Positions 1 through 8,335 of a stretch of DNA of 64,000 nt are shown piece after piece. Below the pieces are notes generated by a model that saw nothing but the letters and a program-made list of their open reading frames with translations, made no database searches and had not been told where the DNA came from. Within the stretch, counting starts at the first letter, position 1. The number at the start of each line of letters is the position of its first letter. Position numbers and translations under genes: made by a program. This stretch comes from Ignavibacteriales bacterium (GTDB taxonomy: Bacteria > Bacteroidota > Ignavibacteria > Ignavibacteriales > Melioribacteraceae), in assembly GCA_020061355.1 (NCBI GenBank), contig JAGUYK010000015.1:62001-126000 (forward strand), read 5' to 3'.

Positions 1-1034
1 TTACAATCGGTGCCGGAATAAAATTCGAAAAGATTAAAGAAGAAGACCTTCCGACAATAACAGTTATTGTTGCTGCAAGAAATGAAGAGAATAACATTCT
101 AGATTGCCTGAATTCTCTCGATAAATTAATATATCCATATAACCATGTTGAAATTATCCTTGTTAATGATCATTCAACCGATAATACGGGAGAGATAATC
201 GCATCATTTATTAAAGATAAACCTAAGTTCAAAACAATTATGCCTCAACATGCTATCGGTCCATTAAAAGGGAAGACAAATGCACTGGCAAATGCAATTA
301 AAATCTCTAAAGGCGAAGTGATACTTACAACAGATGCCGATTGCACTGTAGCGCCTACCTGGGCAAAGACTTTAGCATCATATTATAAACCGGATGTTGG
401 ATTTGTCGGTGGCTTTACAACTCAACACGACAACAATGTATTTAGTGGAATGCAGGCTGTTGATTTTATATATCTTCTTAGTGTTGCTGCCGGTTCTATC
501 AATTTGAAGAAACCACTTAGCTGTATAGGAAATAATATGTCTTATCGAAAAAGTGTATACGATGAAGTAGGGGGATATGAAGGATTAAAATTTTCTGTTA
601 CCGAAGATTTTAATTTACTAATGGCGATTAATAATCTGAAAAAGTATAAAATCATTTACCCTCTTGATTCAAGTGGGCTGGTAACATCTAAAGCATGCCC
701 GGATTTGAAATCGCTCTTCTGGCAGAAAAAGAGATGGGGCGTTGGCGGGGCTGAAAGTGATTTTATTGGTTATCTGGTTATGGTCTGGGGTTACATAAGT
801 AATCTGGCAATCTTACTTACCCCTTTCTTTTTCTCAACGACCGCTTTATATTTGTGCCTCTTAAAATTGAGTATAGATTATTTCTTTGTTTTACCTGTCT
901 TCAAAAGACTTGGGTTGAAACTAAAGCTTATTCACTTTATTGTTTTTGAAATATACTTTATAATCTACGTGGTTCTTCTGCCATTTGTTGTATTACCAAG
1001 TCGGACAGTCAAATGGAAAGGAAGGGAATATTGA
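1..1034 (+). CDS. Glycosyltransferase family 2, 5'-truncated by the window edge
   Basis: Membrane-anchored GT2 glycosyltransferase that would transfer sugar from a nucleotide-sugar donor on the cytoplasmic face. The frame is open from base 3 with no start, so the gene begins upstream; the first ATG (240) lies inside the conserved domain. About 343 residues are visible. In order they show the GT-A strand with AARNEE near residue 24, the VNDHSTD turn near residue 53, the metal-binding DAD at about 111-113, a TED acceptor motif at about 200-202, and QKKRW at about 241-245. The Q..RW motif is typical of processive or lipid-linked GT2 enzymes. Two or three hydrophobic helices end the protein. The acceptor cannot be deduced; DUF1207-like and protease genes follow. 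Confidence 0.9.
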   Translation, partial: TIGAGIKFEKIKEEDLPTITVIVAARNEENNILDCLNSLDKLIYPYNHVEIILVNDHSTDNTGEIIASFIKDKPKFKTIMPQHAIGPLKGKTNALANAIKISKGEVILTTDADCTVAPTWAKTLASYYKPDVGFVGGFTTQHDNNVFSGMQAVDFIYLLSVAAGSINLKKPLSCIGNNMSYRKSVYDEVGGYEGLKFSVTEDFNLLMAINNLKKYKIIYPLDSSGLVTSKACPDLKSLFWQKKRWGVGGAESDFIGYLVMVWGYISNLAILLTPFFFSTTALYLCLLKLSIDYFFVLPVFKRLGLKLKLIHFIVFEIYFIIYVVLLPFVVLPSRTVKWKGREY

Positions 1035-1125
1035 TTAGAGTTAAGTGTGAATTGTAGAATTCAGAAGGTACAATCTAGAATGATTGTTTCTATTATTGTT
1101 AAAATAATCTGGTAATTGTTTCTAA

Positions 1126-1947
1126 ATGAAAAAATATTTTTTACTGGTTCTTTTTATTTCTATCAAACTTTATTCACAGAAAACAGAATTATTCCCCGGT
1201 GAATTAAATGTACAGCCATTTACGGCTAATTTGCTTGAGCCAAAACTTGGGTTCTTATTTCACTTACCTGAAAATGAATTACGTTTAGATATCGGTAACT
1301 CGGTTGATATTTTACAATACCAGTTAAGTGATTATGAAAAACTCTCCATTGGAGCTGATCTTTTTACATACACATTATTACGCGGTGAAAAAGACTTCCA
1401 TTTTCCTGTTGATGCTGTTGATTATATGTTCGGGATAAACGGCAGTTATAAATTTGTAAATGAAAATAAAGAGTATGGTGCGCGTATTAGAATAAGTCAT
1501 ATAAGTGCCCATTTTGCAGATGGTCATTATGATGGTTCAGCAGGACAATGGCGCGATGGTCTAAATCCAAGAGTTTACAGCAGAGAGTTTATTGAATTAA
1601 TGCCGTACTATAAAATCAATTCAATCCGCATCTACGCTGGTCTTACATATTTATTTCATGTTACTCCGGATTACATCGGTAATGATAGTTACCAGCTTGG
1701 ATTCGATTATTATGCAAAAGGGATAATTTCACAAACACTAACTCCATTTATTGCCTACGATTTTAAGTTAGTAAATATTGATAAATATTCGGCTAATCAT
1801 TCTTTTGTAGCCGGATTGAAATTTGGGAAACCTGATTCACGCGGAGTAAGTTTTTATTTTAATTTTTATTCTGGAAAAAGTATTCATGGCGAATATTTCG
1901 ATATGAACAAAACATATTCTGCAATCGGGATCAACCTGGACCTTTAA
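1126..1947 (+). CDS. Exported DUF1207-like protein, probable outer-membrane beta-barrel
   Basis: A 273-residue protein of unknown function. A short signal peptide covers about residues 1-17 (MKKYFLLVLFISIKLYSQ). The mature part starts with ELFPGELNVQPFTANLLEPK, which resembles the opening of the DUF1207 family. The rest alternates aromatic and polar residues in strands, as in an outer-membrane barrel, and has no helical segment after the signal. The gene stops two bases before the site-2 protease start, so the two are probably co-transcribed. The family name is from recognition of the N-terminal pattern; a profile search could move it to another barrel family. Confidence 0.6.
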   Translation: MKKYFLLVLFISIKLYSQKTELFPGELNVQPFTANLLEPKLGFLFHLPENELRLDIGNSVDILQYQLSDYEKLSIGADLFTYTLLRGEKDFHFPVDAVDYMFGINGSYKFVNENKEYGARIRISHISAHFADGHYDGSAGQWRDGLNPRVYSREFIELMPYYKINSIRIYAGLTYLFHVTPDYIGNDSYQLGFDYYAKGIISQTLTPFIAYDFKLVNIDKYSANHSFVAGLKFGKPDSRGVSFYFNFYSGKSIHGEYFDMNKTYSAIGINLDL

Positions 1948-1949
1948 TT

Positions 1950-2951
1950 ATGTCAGACACTTATTCAAATTCTTCACAAACATTCTCTATGGATAAAATT
2001 AAAAGACCATCTTACACAATACATATTGTTCTTTTTATAATAACATTTGTTACGACACTTATGGCCGGGATGGAGTGGACTACCGGTAAAGGCGGGCCAT
2101 ATGAATTTACCGATTTGATGCGTGGACTACCGTATGCTGTTTCCATTTTATTCATTTTAACTTTTCATGAATTCGGACATTACTTTGCTGCCGTATATCA
2201 TAAAGTAAAAGCTACTCTTCCTTATTACATCCCTTTTCCACCGATACCTGGATTTTTTAATTTTGGTACGATGGGTGCTGTAATCAGAACAAAGTCCGTA
2301 ATACCCGATAACAAAGCGATGTTCGATATAGGTGTTGCAGGTCCTATTGCCGGTTTTATCGCCAGCACTGCTATTCTTATTTACGGATTTACTCATTTAC
2401 CGTCAGTAGATTATATTATTCAGATTCATCCTGATTATTTTACACCTGAATATGGTAAGGAAGGAATTAATCTTGAATTTGGAAGCACAATCTTATTTGA
2501 AATATTAAGAACACTTTTTACAAATGCTAATCAGTTCATACCGCCAATGTCAGAGATTTATCATTATCCTTATCTCTGTGTTGGCTGGTTTGGTCTGTTC
2601 ATTACAGCAATGAATTTAGTACCGGTCGGTCAGTTAGATGGTGGACACATTATTTTCAGTATGTTCGGAGAAAAAATTCATGAAGCAATTGCAAGTATAT
2701 CAATGATCGGTTTAGCATTTCTGGGTATATCAGGTCTTTTAGGGTCATTTATTGATTATGATCTGGGATTTGGTTGGAGCGGGTGGCTTCTATGGGCATT
2801 CATATTATACTTTGTTATTAAGGTTAAGCATCCGCCTGTTCCGTATTTCGAAAAGCTTAGTTCCGCTAGAATGATAATCGGTTATTTTGCAATACTGATT
2901 TTTATTATTTCATTTTCACCTTCTCCATTTATTCTTTCAGTGGAATTCTAA
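1950..2951 (+). CDS. Site-2 protease family membrane metalloprotease (M50)
   Basis: Intramembrane zinc protease of 333 residues. HEFGH at residues 73-77 supplies two zinc-binding histidines and the catalytic glutamate. The third ligand is the aspartate of NLVPVGQLDGG at residues 222-232. Six or more hydrophobic segments surround these motifs, and GVAGPIAGF near 129 is a typical M50 element. There is no PDZ domain between the motifs, so this is the short form rather than RseP. Members cut membrane-bound regulators or signal-peptide remnants; the substrate is unknown here. It follows the DUF1207-like gene after 2 bp and is followed by a promoter-like site, so it probably ends that transcript. 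Confidence 0.9.
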   Translation: MSDTYSNSSQTFSMDKIKRPSYTIHIVLFIITFVTTLMAGMEWTTGKGGPYEFTDLMRGLPYAVSILFILTFHEFGHYFAAVYHKVKATLPYYIPFPPIPGFFNFGTMGAVIRTKSVIPDNKAMFDIGVAGPIAGFIASTAILIYGFTHLPSVDYIIQIHPDYFTPEYGKEGINLEFGSTILFEILRTLFTNANQFIPPMSEIYHYPYLCVGWFGLFITAMNLVPVGQLDGGHIIFSMFGEKIHEAIASISMIGLAFLGISGLLGSFIDYDLGFGWSGWLLWAFILYFVIKVKHPPVPYFEKLSSARMIIGYFAILIFIISFSPSPFILSVEF

Positions 2952-2971
2952 GAAGTATAAACTGAATAGAC

Positions 2972-3002
2972 TTGACATTCATAAATGTGATCTCTACTTT
3001 TG
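2972..3002 (+). promoter_or_regulatory. Bacteroidota-type promoter for the lipoprotein/T9SS cluster
   Basis: TTGACA at 2972-2977 lies upstream of TACTTTTG at 2995-3002, an exact match to the Bacteroidota -7 consensus TAnnTTTG. The gap from TTG to TA is 20 bp, as expected for the -33/-7 pair. Transcription would start near 3009 and would read the lipoprotein, propeller and two PorV-like genes. Confidence 0.6.
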
Positions 3003-3147
3003 CAACAGAAAAATCGGGAAAAATTATAGAGACTTTGCTACTTTAGTTTTATTTTCAGAAATTTTAAGATAAGGCAAATTTTCTATGATTTTTCCTTTTT
3101 TATTACATACCGATTCAGCTTACCAACAATTTTTAGGAAAACTCGGA

Positions 3148-3975
3148 TTGAATCCATTATTGAAGCTATTCTCAATTTTTTTCTTATTATTAATTTTTTC
3201 TGCATGTGAAGAGATACCGGATGGGGTTATTGAGCAAACAAAGGTTTATAATAAAGTAAAATCTATTTCTGCTCCCGCCAATTTCAGTTTTTCCCAAACT
3301 GATTCAATTTTAACAACTTCAATAGAATTTGAGAGCTCCAAATACATCAGTAAAGTTTGGATGAAAATTAAATCAGAAAATGGGTCAGTTACGGTAAATT
3401 CTTCGCTGCAGATGCTTGATAATGGTAACTTAGCTGTTAATGGTGATCAAAAGGCTGACGATAATATCTTCTCTGCAAGGGTGGGTATTGGTAAAAAATA
3501 CCCGAATGGAAAATATTTTATCGAATATTATGTTGAAGATAATGTTAAACTAAGTCCCGAGAATGTTACAAAAGTAGCAGTTCATTTTTTCAATTTTAAT
3601 AATAATCAAGTCAGCTATTCCCCCTTAATTTCGAATTTGACAATACCGAATTTAGTAAACAGGGGTGAATCGTTTGTATTCACATTGAAAGTTGAGGACC
3701 AGAATGGATTAGGGGATATTTCTCAAGTATATTTCAAACTATTTAGACCGGATGGAACACTTGCCGATCCTCAGAATGGACTCGGATATTTCTTAATGGT
3801 TGATGATGGTAATTTGGACGTATTCGGTGATCAAACAGCAGGTGACGGCATTTATTCATTTAAAAATTTATTTTCTTCTACAGCCCAAACCGGTCAATGG
3901 AAATTTGAATTTCAGGCAAAAGACAAAAGTGCTAATCTGAGCAATGTTATAATTCATAATATGAATGTGAACTGA
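3148..3975 (+). CDS. Lipoprotein with Ig-like/choice-of-anchor-type repeats
   Basis: Predicted outer-membrane or periplasmic lipoprotein of 275 residues. I choose the TTG at 3148: it gives a clean signal (MNPLLKLFSIFFLLLIFSAC) with a lipobox Cys at residue 20, and a TAGGAAA ribosome site lies about ten bases upstream. The ATG at 3085 would add 21 residues before the signal. The mature part holds two similar beta-rich modules. Each ends in a D-D-G-N-L...G-D-Q...D-x-I-x-S/F pattern (MLDNGNLAVNGDQKADDNIF and MVDDGNLDVFGDQTAGDGIY), which resembles calcium-binding loops. It sits directly before the T9SS-tail protein and may belong to the same surface system. Function is unknown. Confidence 0.7.
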   Translation: MNPLLKLFSIFFLLLIFSACEEIPDGVIEQTKVYNKVKSISAPANFSFSQTDSILTTSIEFESSKYISKVWMKIKSENGSVTVNSSLQMLDNGNLAVNGDQKADDNIFSARVGIGKKYPNGKYFIEYYVEDNVKLSPENVTKVAVHFFNFNNNQVSYSPLISNLTIPNLVNRGESFVFTLKVEDQNGLGDISQVYFKLFRPDGTLADPQNGLGYFLMVDDGNLDVFGDQTAGDGIYSFKNLFSSTAQTGQWKFEFQAKDKSANLSNVIIHNMNVN

Positions 3976-3976
3976 T

Positions 3977-5551
3977 ATGAAAAAAATACTTTTAACATAT
4001 TTAATATTTATAACAACTCTTCTTGCTCAACAATTACCTATCAGTTATAATTTAGATACAAAAGGTTTATCAAAAATTAATAACAGTAATCCTTCAAGCA
4101 ACACTATTGAAAGAATTCTTATCCAGGATAATACAATTTGGCTTGGCACTTCTAAGGGATTAAGCAAATCTTCCGATGGCGGTGATACATGGACAAATTA
4201 TTATAAAACAGAAGAGTTTGAGGAAGAAAGTGTTTCTGCGTTAGCTTATTACAACGGTACAATATGGGCAGCAACCTGGCATTTCCAATATGATGATCGT
4301 GTTAAAGATTCTTATCCATTCGGTACAGGGCTTCGATATTCTACTGATCAGGGAAATACATGGCAGAAAATTAATCAACCTAAAGACAATGTTGCTGATT
4401 CTTCAGTTGTTTATGGGGTCAATAATATTTGGGCTCAACCGGTCGCAACAGAATTTCAAAATTTTATTTATGATATTGAATTAACTGACGGAACAATCTG
4501 GATAGCGTCGTATGGCGGCGGATTAAGAAAATCTACAGATATGGGAAATACCTGGCAGCGTGTTGTTCTTCCGCCAGATAATCTAAATTCCATCAAGCCC
4601 TCAGATAAATTGAATTTTATCTGGAAACCGAAAGCTGGAAATCTCGGCAATTATAACCATACAGCTTTTTCAATATTAGCCGAGAACGATGATGTAATAT
4701 GGGTAGGAACTGCCGGCGGTATAAATAAGAGCACTGATGGAGGAATTGGTTGGACCAAGTTCAATCATACAAATCAAGCAAAACCGATCAGCGGAAATTT
4801 TATACTTGCTCTTGGTAAAAACATGTTTGATAACTCTATCTGGGCTGGATCCTGGAAAGCAGAGGGTCAAACAGAATACTGGGGCGTTAGCAGGACAAAT
4901 GACGGCGGAGAAAGTTGGGAAACATATCTAAATGATGAACGGGTCTGGGACTTTGGATTTAAATATCATGGAGACTTCGGGAATTATACTGGCTCCGATA
5001 TATTAATTGCTACACAAAATGGATTATATAGATCCAGCAATGATGGCAAAACCTGGTTTGCTGCACCCGATATAATTGATCCGAATACAAATATTTCGAT
5101 TAACACTAAACATTTTAGAGCAGTTGAGGTTAATAAGCTGATTGATAATAGATACGATATTTGGATTGGATCTCTTAATGGTTTAGCTAAATTAACTGAG
5201 ACAACCGGATTCTGGCAAGGTGACTGGAAGGTTTTCCTTGCAAGTGATGCAATCGAATCTGTTTCAGATACTTATGCTTTTCCAAATCCTTTTAATCCCG
5301 ACAAAAATGTAGCAAGTATAAAGTTTGCACTTGACAAATCTGCGAACATTACAATCAGAATATTCGATTACGGTATGAATCTGGTTAGAACAATAATTCA
5401 GAATGCTTCGCGCGGAATGAGTCAGGATCATGTTGAAACGTGGAATGGAAAAGATGAATCTGGAAAAGTAGTTCCGATAGGTGTCTATTTTTACCGTATT
5501 GATGCCGGATCGGATAAACCGTTATTTGGTAAAATAATGGTTATAATGTAA
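3977..5551 (+). CDS. Secreted beta-propeller protein with T9SS-like C-terminal sorting/FlgD-type domain
   Basis: A 524-residue exported protein with a signal peptide at about 1-17 (ending LLAQ). Most of it is a propeller of sialidase/Ycf48-like blades. The repeated signature is S-x-D-G/Q/M-G-x-T/S-W (SSDGGDTW, STDQGNTW, STDMGNTW, STDGGIGW, TNDGGESW, SNDGKTW), each preceded by an I-W-x-G/A strand. The last ~90 residues start with YAFPNPFNPDKN, run through IRIFDYGMNLV and WNGKDESGKVVPIGVYFYRI, and end in KIMVIM. This layout matches FlgD-like/T9SS type A sorting tails. It starts two bases after the lipoprotein gene and precedes two PorV-like genes. Probable role: a surface or secreted protein exported by T9SS. 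The ligand is unknown. Confidence 0.8.
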   Translation: MKKILLTYLIFITTLLAQQLPISYNLDTKGLSKINNSNPSSNTIERILIQDNTIWLGTSKGLSKSSDGGDTWTNYYKTEEFEEESVSALAYYNGTIWAATWHFQYDDRVKDSYPFGTGLRYSTDQGNTWQKINQPKDNVADSSVVYGVNNIWAQPVATEFQNFIYDIELTDGTIWIASYGGGLRKSTDMGNTWQRVVLPPDNLNSIKPSDKLNFIWKPKAGNLGNYNHTAFSILAENDDVIWVGTAGGINKSTDGGIGWTKFNHTNQAKPISGNFILALGKNMFDNSIWAGSWKAEGQTEYWGVSRTNDGGESWETYLNDERVWDFGFKYHGDFGNYTGSDILIATQNGLYRSSNDGKTWFAAPDIIDPNTNISINTKHFRAVEVNKLIDNRYDIWIGSLNGLAKLTETTGFWQGDWKVFLASDAIESVSDTYAFPNPFNPDKNVASIKFALDKSANITIRIFDYGMNLVRTIIQNASRGMSQDHVETWNGKDESGKVVPIGVYFYRIDAGSDKPLFGKIMVIM

Positions 5552-5569
5552 AATAAACCTGGATCAGTT

Positions 5570-6565
5570 TTGAAAAGAATATTTTTTCTAATACTAATAT
5601 TTGCAACAGTTGCTAATTCTCAACCGGCATTTTCTGAGATCAGCAGTATGCCCGGTGCTTTTAGTCGTATGGGGTTTGGTGCACGTGGTATCGGAATGGG
5701 CAATGTGTTATCTTCGGTTAAAGACGGAAATCTTGTTGCATATTATAACCCGGCACTGGCTTCATTTCAGAATGAAATGTCACTACAAACATCATATTCT
5801 TTCTTGTCATTAGACAGAACTCTGAATTTTATAAGCTTCACACGCAAATTTGAACTTGGAAAAATAAAAACACCTGACGGGGAAGTTAAACCACGATCGG
5901 TTGCAGGAATTAGTGCCGGAATAATAAATGCGGGAGTATCTAACATTGACGCACGTGATGCACAGGGGATAAAAACAGGTGATGAATCCACATCAGAGAA
6001 TCAATTTTTCCTTGCTGTCTCAAATAAGTTTTCGGATAAATTGGCAATTGGAATTGCATTCAAATTTTACTACTACAAATTATTTGAAGAGTTCACTTCA
6101 ACGGGCTTAGGATTTGATATAGGTGCTTTATATTCCTTTAACGAACTTTTAACCTTGTCACTTGTCGTTAAGGATATAAACAGTAAATATGAATGGGATA
6201 GCGGAAAAATATATGGGCAATCGGGAAGGCAGACTAAAGATAAATTTCCGCTCCTTACTAAGATTGGTGTATCTTATAAATTTATTGAACCAAAAATAAT
6301 TGCGGCAGTCGAATTTGAAAACACCAACGCAGGCACCAAGTATTTTAGAGCTGGTGCCGAATATAATATCTATACAGATCTTTATTTACGTGCAGGTATC
6401 GACAGGGTCAATGTTGCTAATTTCGACGTGCCTGTTAAACCGTCATTCGGTTTCTCATATTATTACTTATTGAATTCATTCCGAATCGGGATTGATTATG
6501 CTTTTGTTATCGAACCTTATTCTTCATCAGATCAGCACATAATAGGAATTAACGTAAACTTCTAA
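5570..6565 (+). CDS. PorV/PorQ-family outer-membrane protein
   Basis: A 331-residue barrel of the PorV/PorQ (FadL-like) family, which serves T9SS as an outer-membrane shuttle or accessory. The start is TTG at 5570 with GGATCAG upstream, giving a signal peptide ending near VANSQ. The family hallmark follows: FGARGIGMGNV and then YYNPALA near residue 60. The rest consists of amphipathic strands ending in an aromatic residue (GINVNF), as in outer-membrane barrels. It lies 18 bp after the T9SS-tail gene and 3 bp before a second PorV-like gene. The family call is firm; pairing with the upstream cargo is inference from position. Confidence 0.85.
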   Translation: MKRIFFLILIFATVANSQPAFSEISSMPGAFSRMGFGARGIGMGNVLSSVKDGNLVAYYNPALASFQNEMSLQTSYSFLSLDRTLNFISFTRKFELGKIKTPDGEVKPRSVAGISAGIINAGVSNIDARDAQGIKTGDESTSENQFFLAVSNKFSDKLAIGIAFKFYYYKLFEEFTSTGLGFDIGALYSFNELLTLSLVVKDINSKYEWDSGKIYGQSGRQTKDKFPLLTKIGVSYKFIEPKIIAAVEFENTNAGTKYFRAGAEYNIYTDLYLRAGIDRVNVANFDVPVKPSFGFSYYYLLNSFRIGIDYAFVIEPYSSSDQHIIGINVNF

Positions 6566-6568
6566 AAC

Positions 6569-7471
6569 ATGATTAAAAAAATAATATTTTCATTTGTCTT
6601 TTTAGTTAATCTGGTATCTGCACAGACTGCAGGTAACAGCGGGGTTGCATTTTTAAAGCTTGGTTCTGGTGCAAGAAATATAGCAATGAGCGACCTGGGT
6701 GTTGCAGGCGGCAACGAGGTAAATGCATTTAATTATAATCCATCGTTATTATCAGTCCAGAATAAAACCCAGTTATCATTTACGCATAATAATTTGTTTG
6801 AGGATTTGAGCTCAGAAATGTTCGCCGGAAGTTTTAATGCTTTCGGAATTCCATTTGCCGTTAATCTTAACACTACATCGATCTCAAACATAGAAATTAG
6901 GACTAAACCCGGCGATGCTATTTCAAAATTTGATGCTAACTATTTCTCTGCGGGTATATCGACAGCATATAGAGTATTTAATGATTTTCATGCTGGTATA
7001 ACAGTAAAATACATTTACGAAAATTTATATTCTGATGAAGCTGCCGGTTTCGGTTTGGATTTCGGTTTTACTTTTACCGGATTAGCAGATGGTCTTTCAA
7101 TCGCTGCAGCATTGAGGAATATCGGTTCCATGAATGAGCTTAGAAATGAATCGACTAAACTTCCTAACGATCTGAGAGCAGGAGCAGCGTATTCATTTAA
7201 CCTCGGTGAGGCCAAATTACAAATCAATATGCTAACCGGAATACAGAAATATCTTGATACTGATGATCTTCATTTCCACTTAGGAGCAGAAGTTAATTAT
7301 AATGATTCGTTCTACCTGCGCGGCGGTTTCGTATCAGGTTATGATTCGAAGAATTTAAGTACGGGATTCGGGATTAAATGGAAAAGTCTTAATATCGATT
7401 ATGCTTATGTCCCTGTTAAGTATGGCTTAGGCGATTCGCAAATTCTTACTTTTATTTTCTCATTCAATTAA
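6569..7471 (+). CDS. Second PorV/PorQ-family outer-membrane protein
   Basis: A 300-residue paralogue of the preceding gene. The signal peptide ends near VSAQ. LKLGSGARNIAMSDLGVAGG and FNYNPSLL repeat the PorV hallmark seen upstream. Strands continue to a terminal Phe-x-Phe-Asn (IFSFN), consistent with an outer-membrane barrel. It is the last gene of the run; about 400 bp of largely non-coding sequence follow. PorV-family members bind T9SS cargo or the attachment complex; no assay-level role can be read from sequence. Confidence 0.85.
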   Translation: MIKKIIFSFVFLVNLVSAQTAGNSGVAFLKLGSGARNIAMSDLGVAGGNEVNAFNYNPSLLSVQNKTQLSFTHNNLFEDLSSEMFAGSFNAFGIPFAVNLNTTSISNIEIRTKPGDAISKFDANYFSAGISTAYRVFNDFHAGITVKYIYENLYSDEAAGFGLDFGFTFTGLADGLSIAAALRNIGSMNELRNESTKLPNDLRAGAAYSFNLGEAKLQINMLTGIQKYLDTDDLHFHLGAEVNYNDSFYLRGGFVSGYDSKNLSTGFGIKWKSLNIDYAYVPVKYGLGDSQILTFIFSFN

Positions 7472-7590
7472 TGATTCAATTTTTGTAACGGTCAGTTTCA
7501 CTTTAAAATAATTGGAGTAAATAAAGCGAAAATAACTCTACCTTGTTTAATTAATAACAATTAATCTTTATTAAGCAAGCTGAGGCTAAC

Positions 7591-7736
7591 ATGAAAAAAA
7601 CCATTTTAATCCTTCTTCTTTTTTATTGCTCAACTTACTCAATTCCATATAATCAGCAATTCAATCCGACAGTCTAAAACATAAGGATGATTTTGCTGAT
7701 TACAAATTTCTAAATTCGCTTTCAAAATTAATTTAA
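7591..7736 (+). pseudogene. Broken small exported-protein ORF
   Basis: An ATG at 7591 with TGAGG upstream opens a 28-codon frame that is almost entirely signal peptide (MKKTILILLLFYCSTYS...) and stops at 7677. Coding-like sequence resumes at once in another frame: SLKHKDDFADYKFLNSLSKL, ending at a TAA at 7734-7736. One frameshift near 7655-7675 would join them, giving a protein of about 48 residues. I read this as the remnant of a small exported protein. It could also be a genuine 28-residue peptide. No family is recognised. Confidence 0.35.
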
Positions 7737-7746
7737 TATAAATTAT

Positions 7747-7776
7747 CGGCCGTTGATTCACCGTGCGCCGTTAGGC
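7747..7776. other. 30-bp GC-rich patch in AT-rich spacer
   Basis: Twenty of 30 bases are G or C, in a spacer that is otherwise very AT-rich. It contains GCCGTT twice (7749-7754 and 7767-7772) and ends GTTAGGC, which matches the R' box pattern GTTRRRY of integron attC sites. No matching R'' partner is seen upstream, so it is not a full attC. It may be the scar of a mobile element. Confidence 0.3.
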
Positions 7777-7799
7777 TGTTGAAAATAAAAAGGAACAAT

Positions 7800-7868
7800 A
7801 TGAATAATACTTTACCTCATCCTTTTCTTCATGTATTAATAACTACTAATTCATTATTAACAAAATGA
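7800..7868 (+). CDS. 22-codon leader ORF
   Basis: ATG at 7800 has AAAGGA about six bases upstream and reads MNNTLPHPFLHVLITTNSLL and two more residues before TGA at 7866-7868. The stop lies inside the ribosome site of the next gene (GAGGTG, start 7876). Ribosomes ending here would be well placed to re-initiate downstream, so it may be a coupling or leader peptide. It could also be chance. Confidence 0.3.
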   Translation: MNNTLPHPFLHVLITTNSLLTK

Positions 7869-7875
7869 GGTGAGT

Positions 7876-8313
7876 ATGAAAAAGCTAGTCGCGGTTATAT
7901 GCATATTATTAATTATACCCCTGGTATCTTCAATATTATTCAGTCAAGAACATAAGATGAAAAATGCAGAGGAAATTACCATACATCTTACTTCTGTAGC
8001 AACCTCAATATTACAGGGGATTAATTACTCAGAATTTAGAGAAAATCTTCACCCTGAAGCATATGTAATTAACAACAATGTTTACGAAAGTATTTTTGAA
8101 GTTTTAGGGAATGCTTCAAAAAAAGAATCATTGATTGAAGGTAAAGATTTGAGGGTGGGTTTTGTTCACGTAAGGGTACATGACGATCTAAAAACTGCAT
8201 ATCTAATATTGGAATCCAAGTCTGACAAAACTCTAGAAACTCATTGGAACACAATAATATTTAAGATTAGCAAATATCAAAAGTGGCAAATTATAAGCTG
8301 GCATAAGAGTTAA
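7876..8313 (+). CDS. Small exported protein, SnoaL/NTF2-like fold suspected
   Basis: A 145-residue protein of uncertain function. I take ATG 7876 rather than GTG 7870 because GAGGTG lies about five bases upstream of the ATG. A signal peptide covers about residues 1-24 (ending SILFSQ). The mature ~120 residues have one helix-rich part (ITIHLTSVATSILQGINYSE) followed by strands around VRVHDDLKTAYLILESK and IIFKISKYQKWQIISWHKS. This order and the closing W-x-I-x-S-W-H resemble SnoaL/DUF4440-like periplasmic proteins. It stands alone between an accessory-looking spacer and a 58-bp inverted repeat. The fold assignment is a guess from pattern. Confidence 0.5.
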   Translation: MKKLVAVICILLIIPLVSSILFSQEHKMKNAEEITIHLTSVATSILQGINYSEFRENLHPEAYVINNNVYESIFEVLGNASKKESLIEGKDLRVGFVHVRVHDDLKTAYLILESKSDKTLETHWNTIIFKISKYQKWQIISWHKS

Positions 8314-8335
8314 TGCAGGATTACTTATAAGAAAG

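Noticed and set aside
2157..2396. 79-codon minus-strand frame inside the site-2 protease gene
   Set aside because: Shadow of the HEFGH region; no start context or motif.
7747..7776. Full integron attC site
   Set aside because: Only an R'-like box is present. The expected upstream R'' and the complementary L boxes are missing, and no integrase is in the window.
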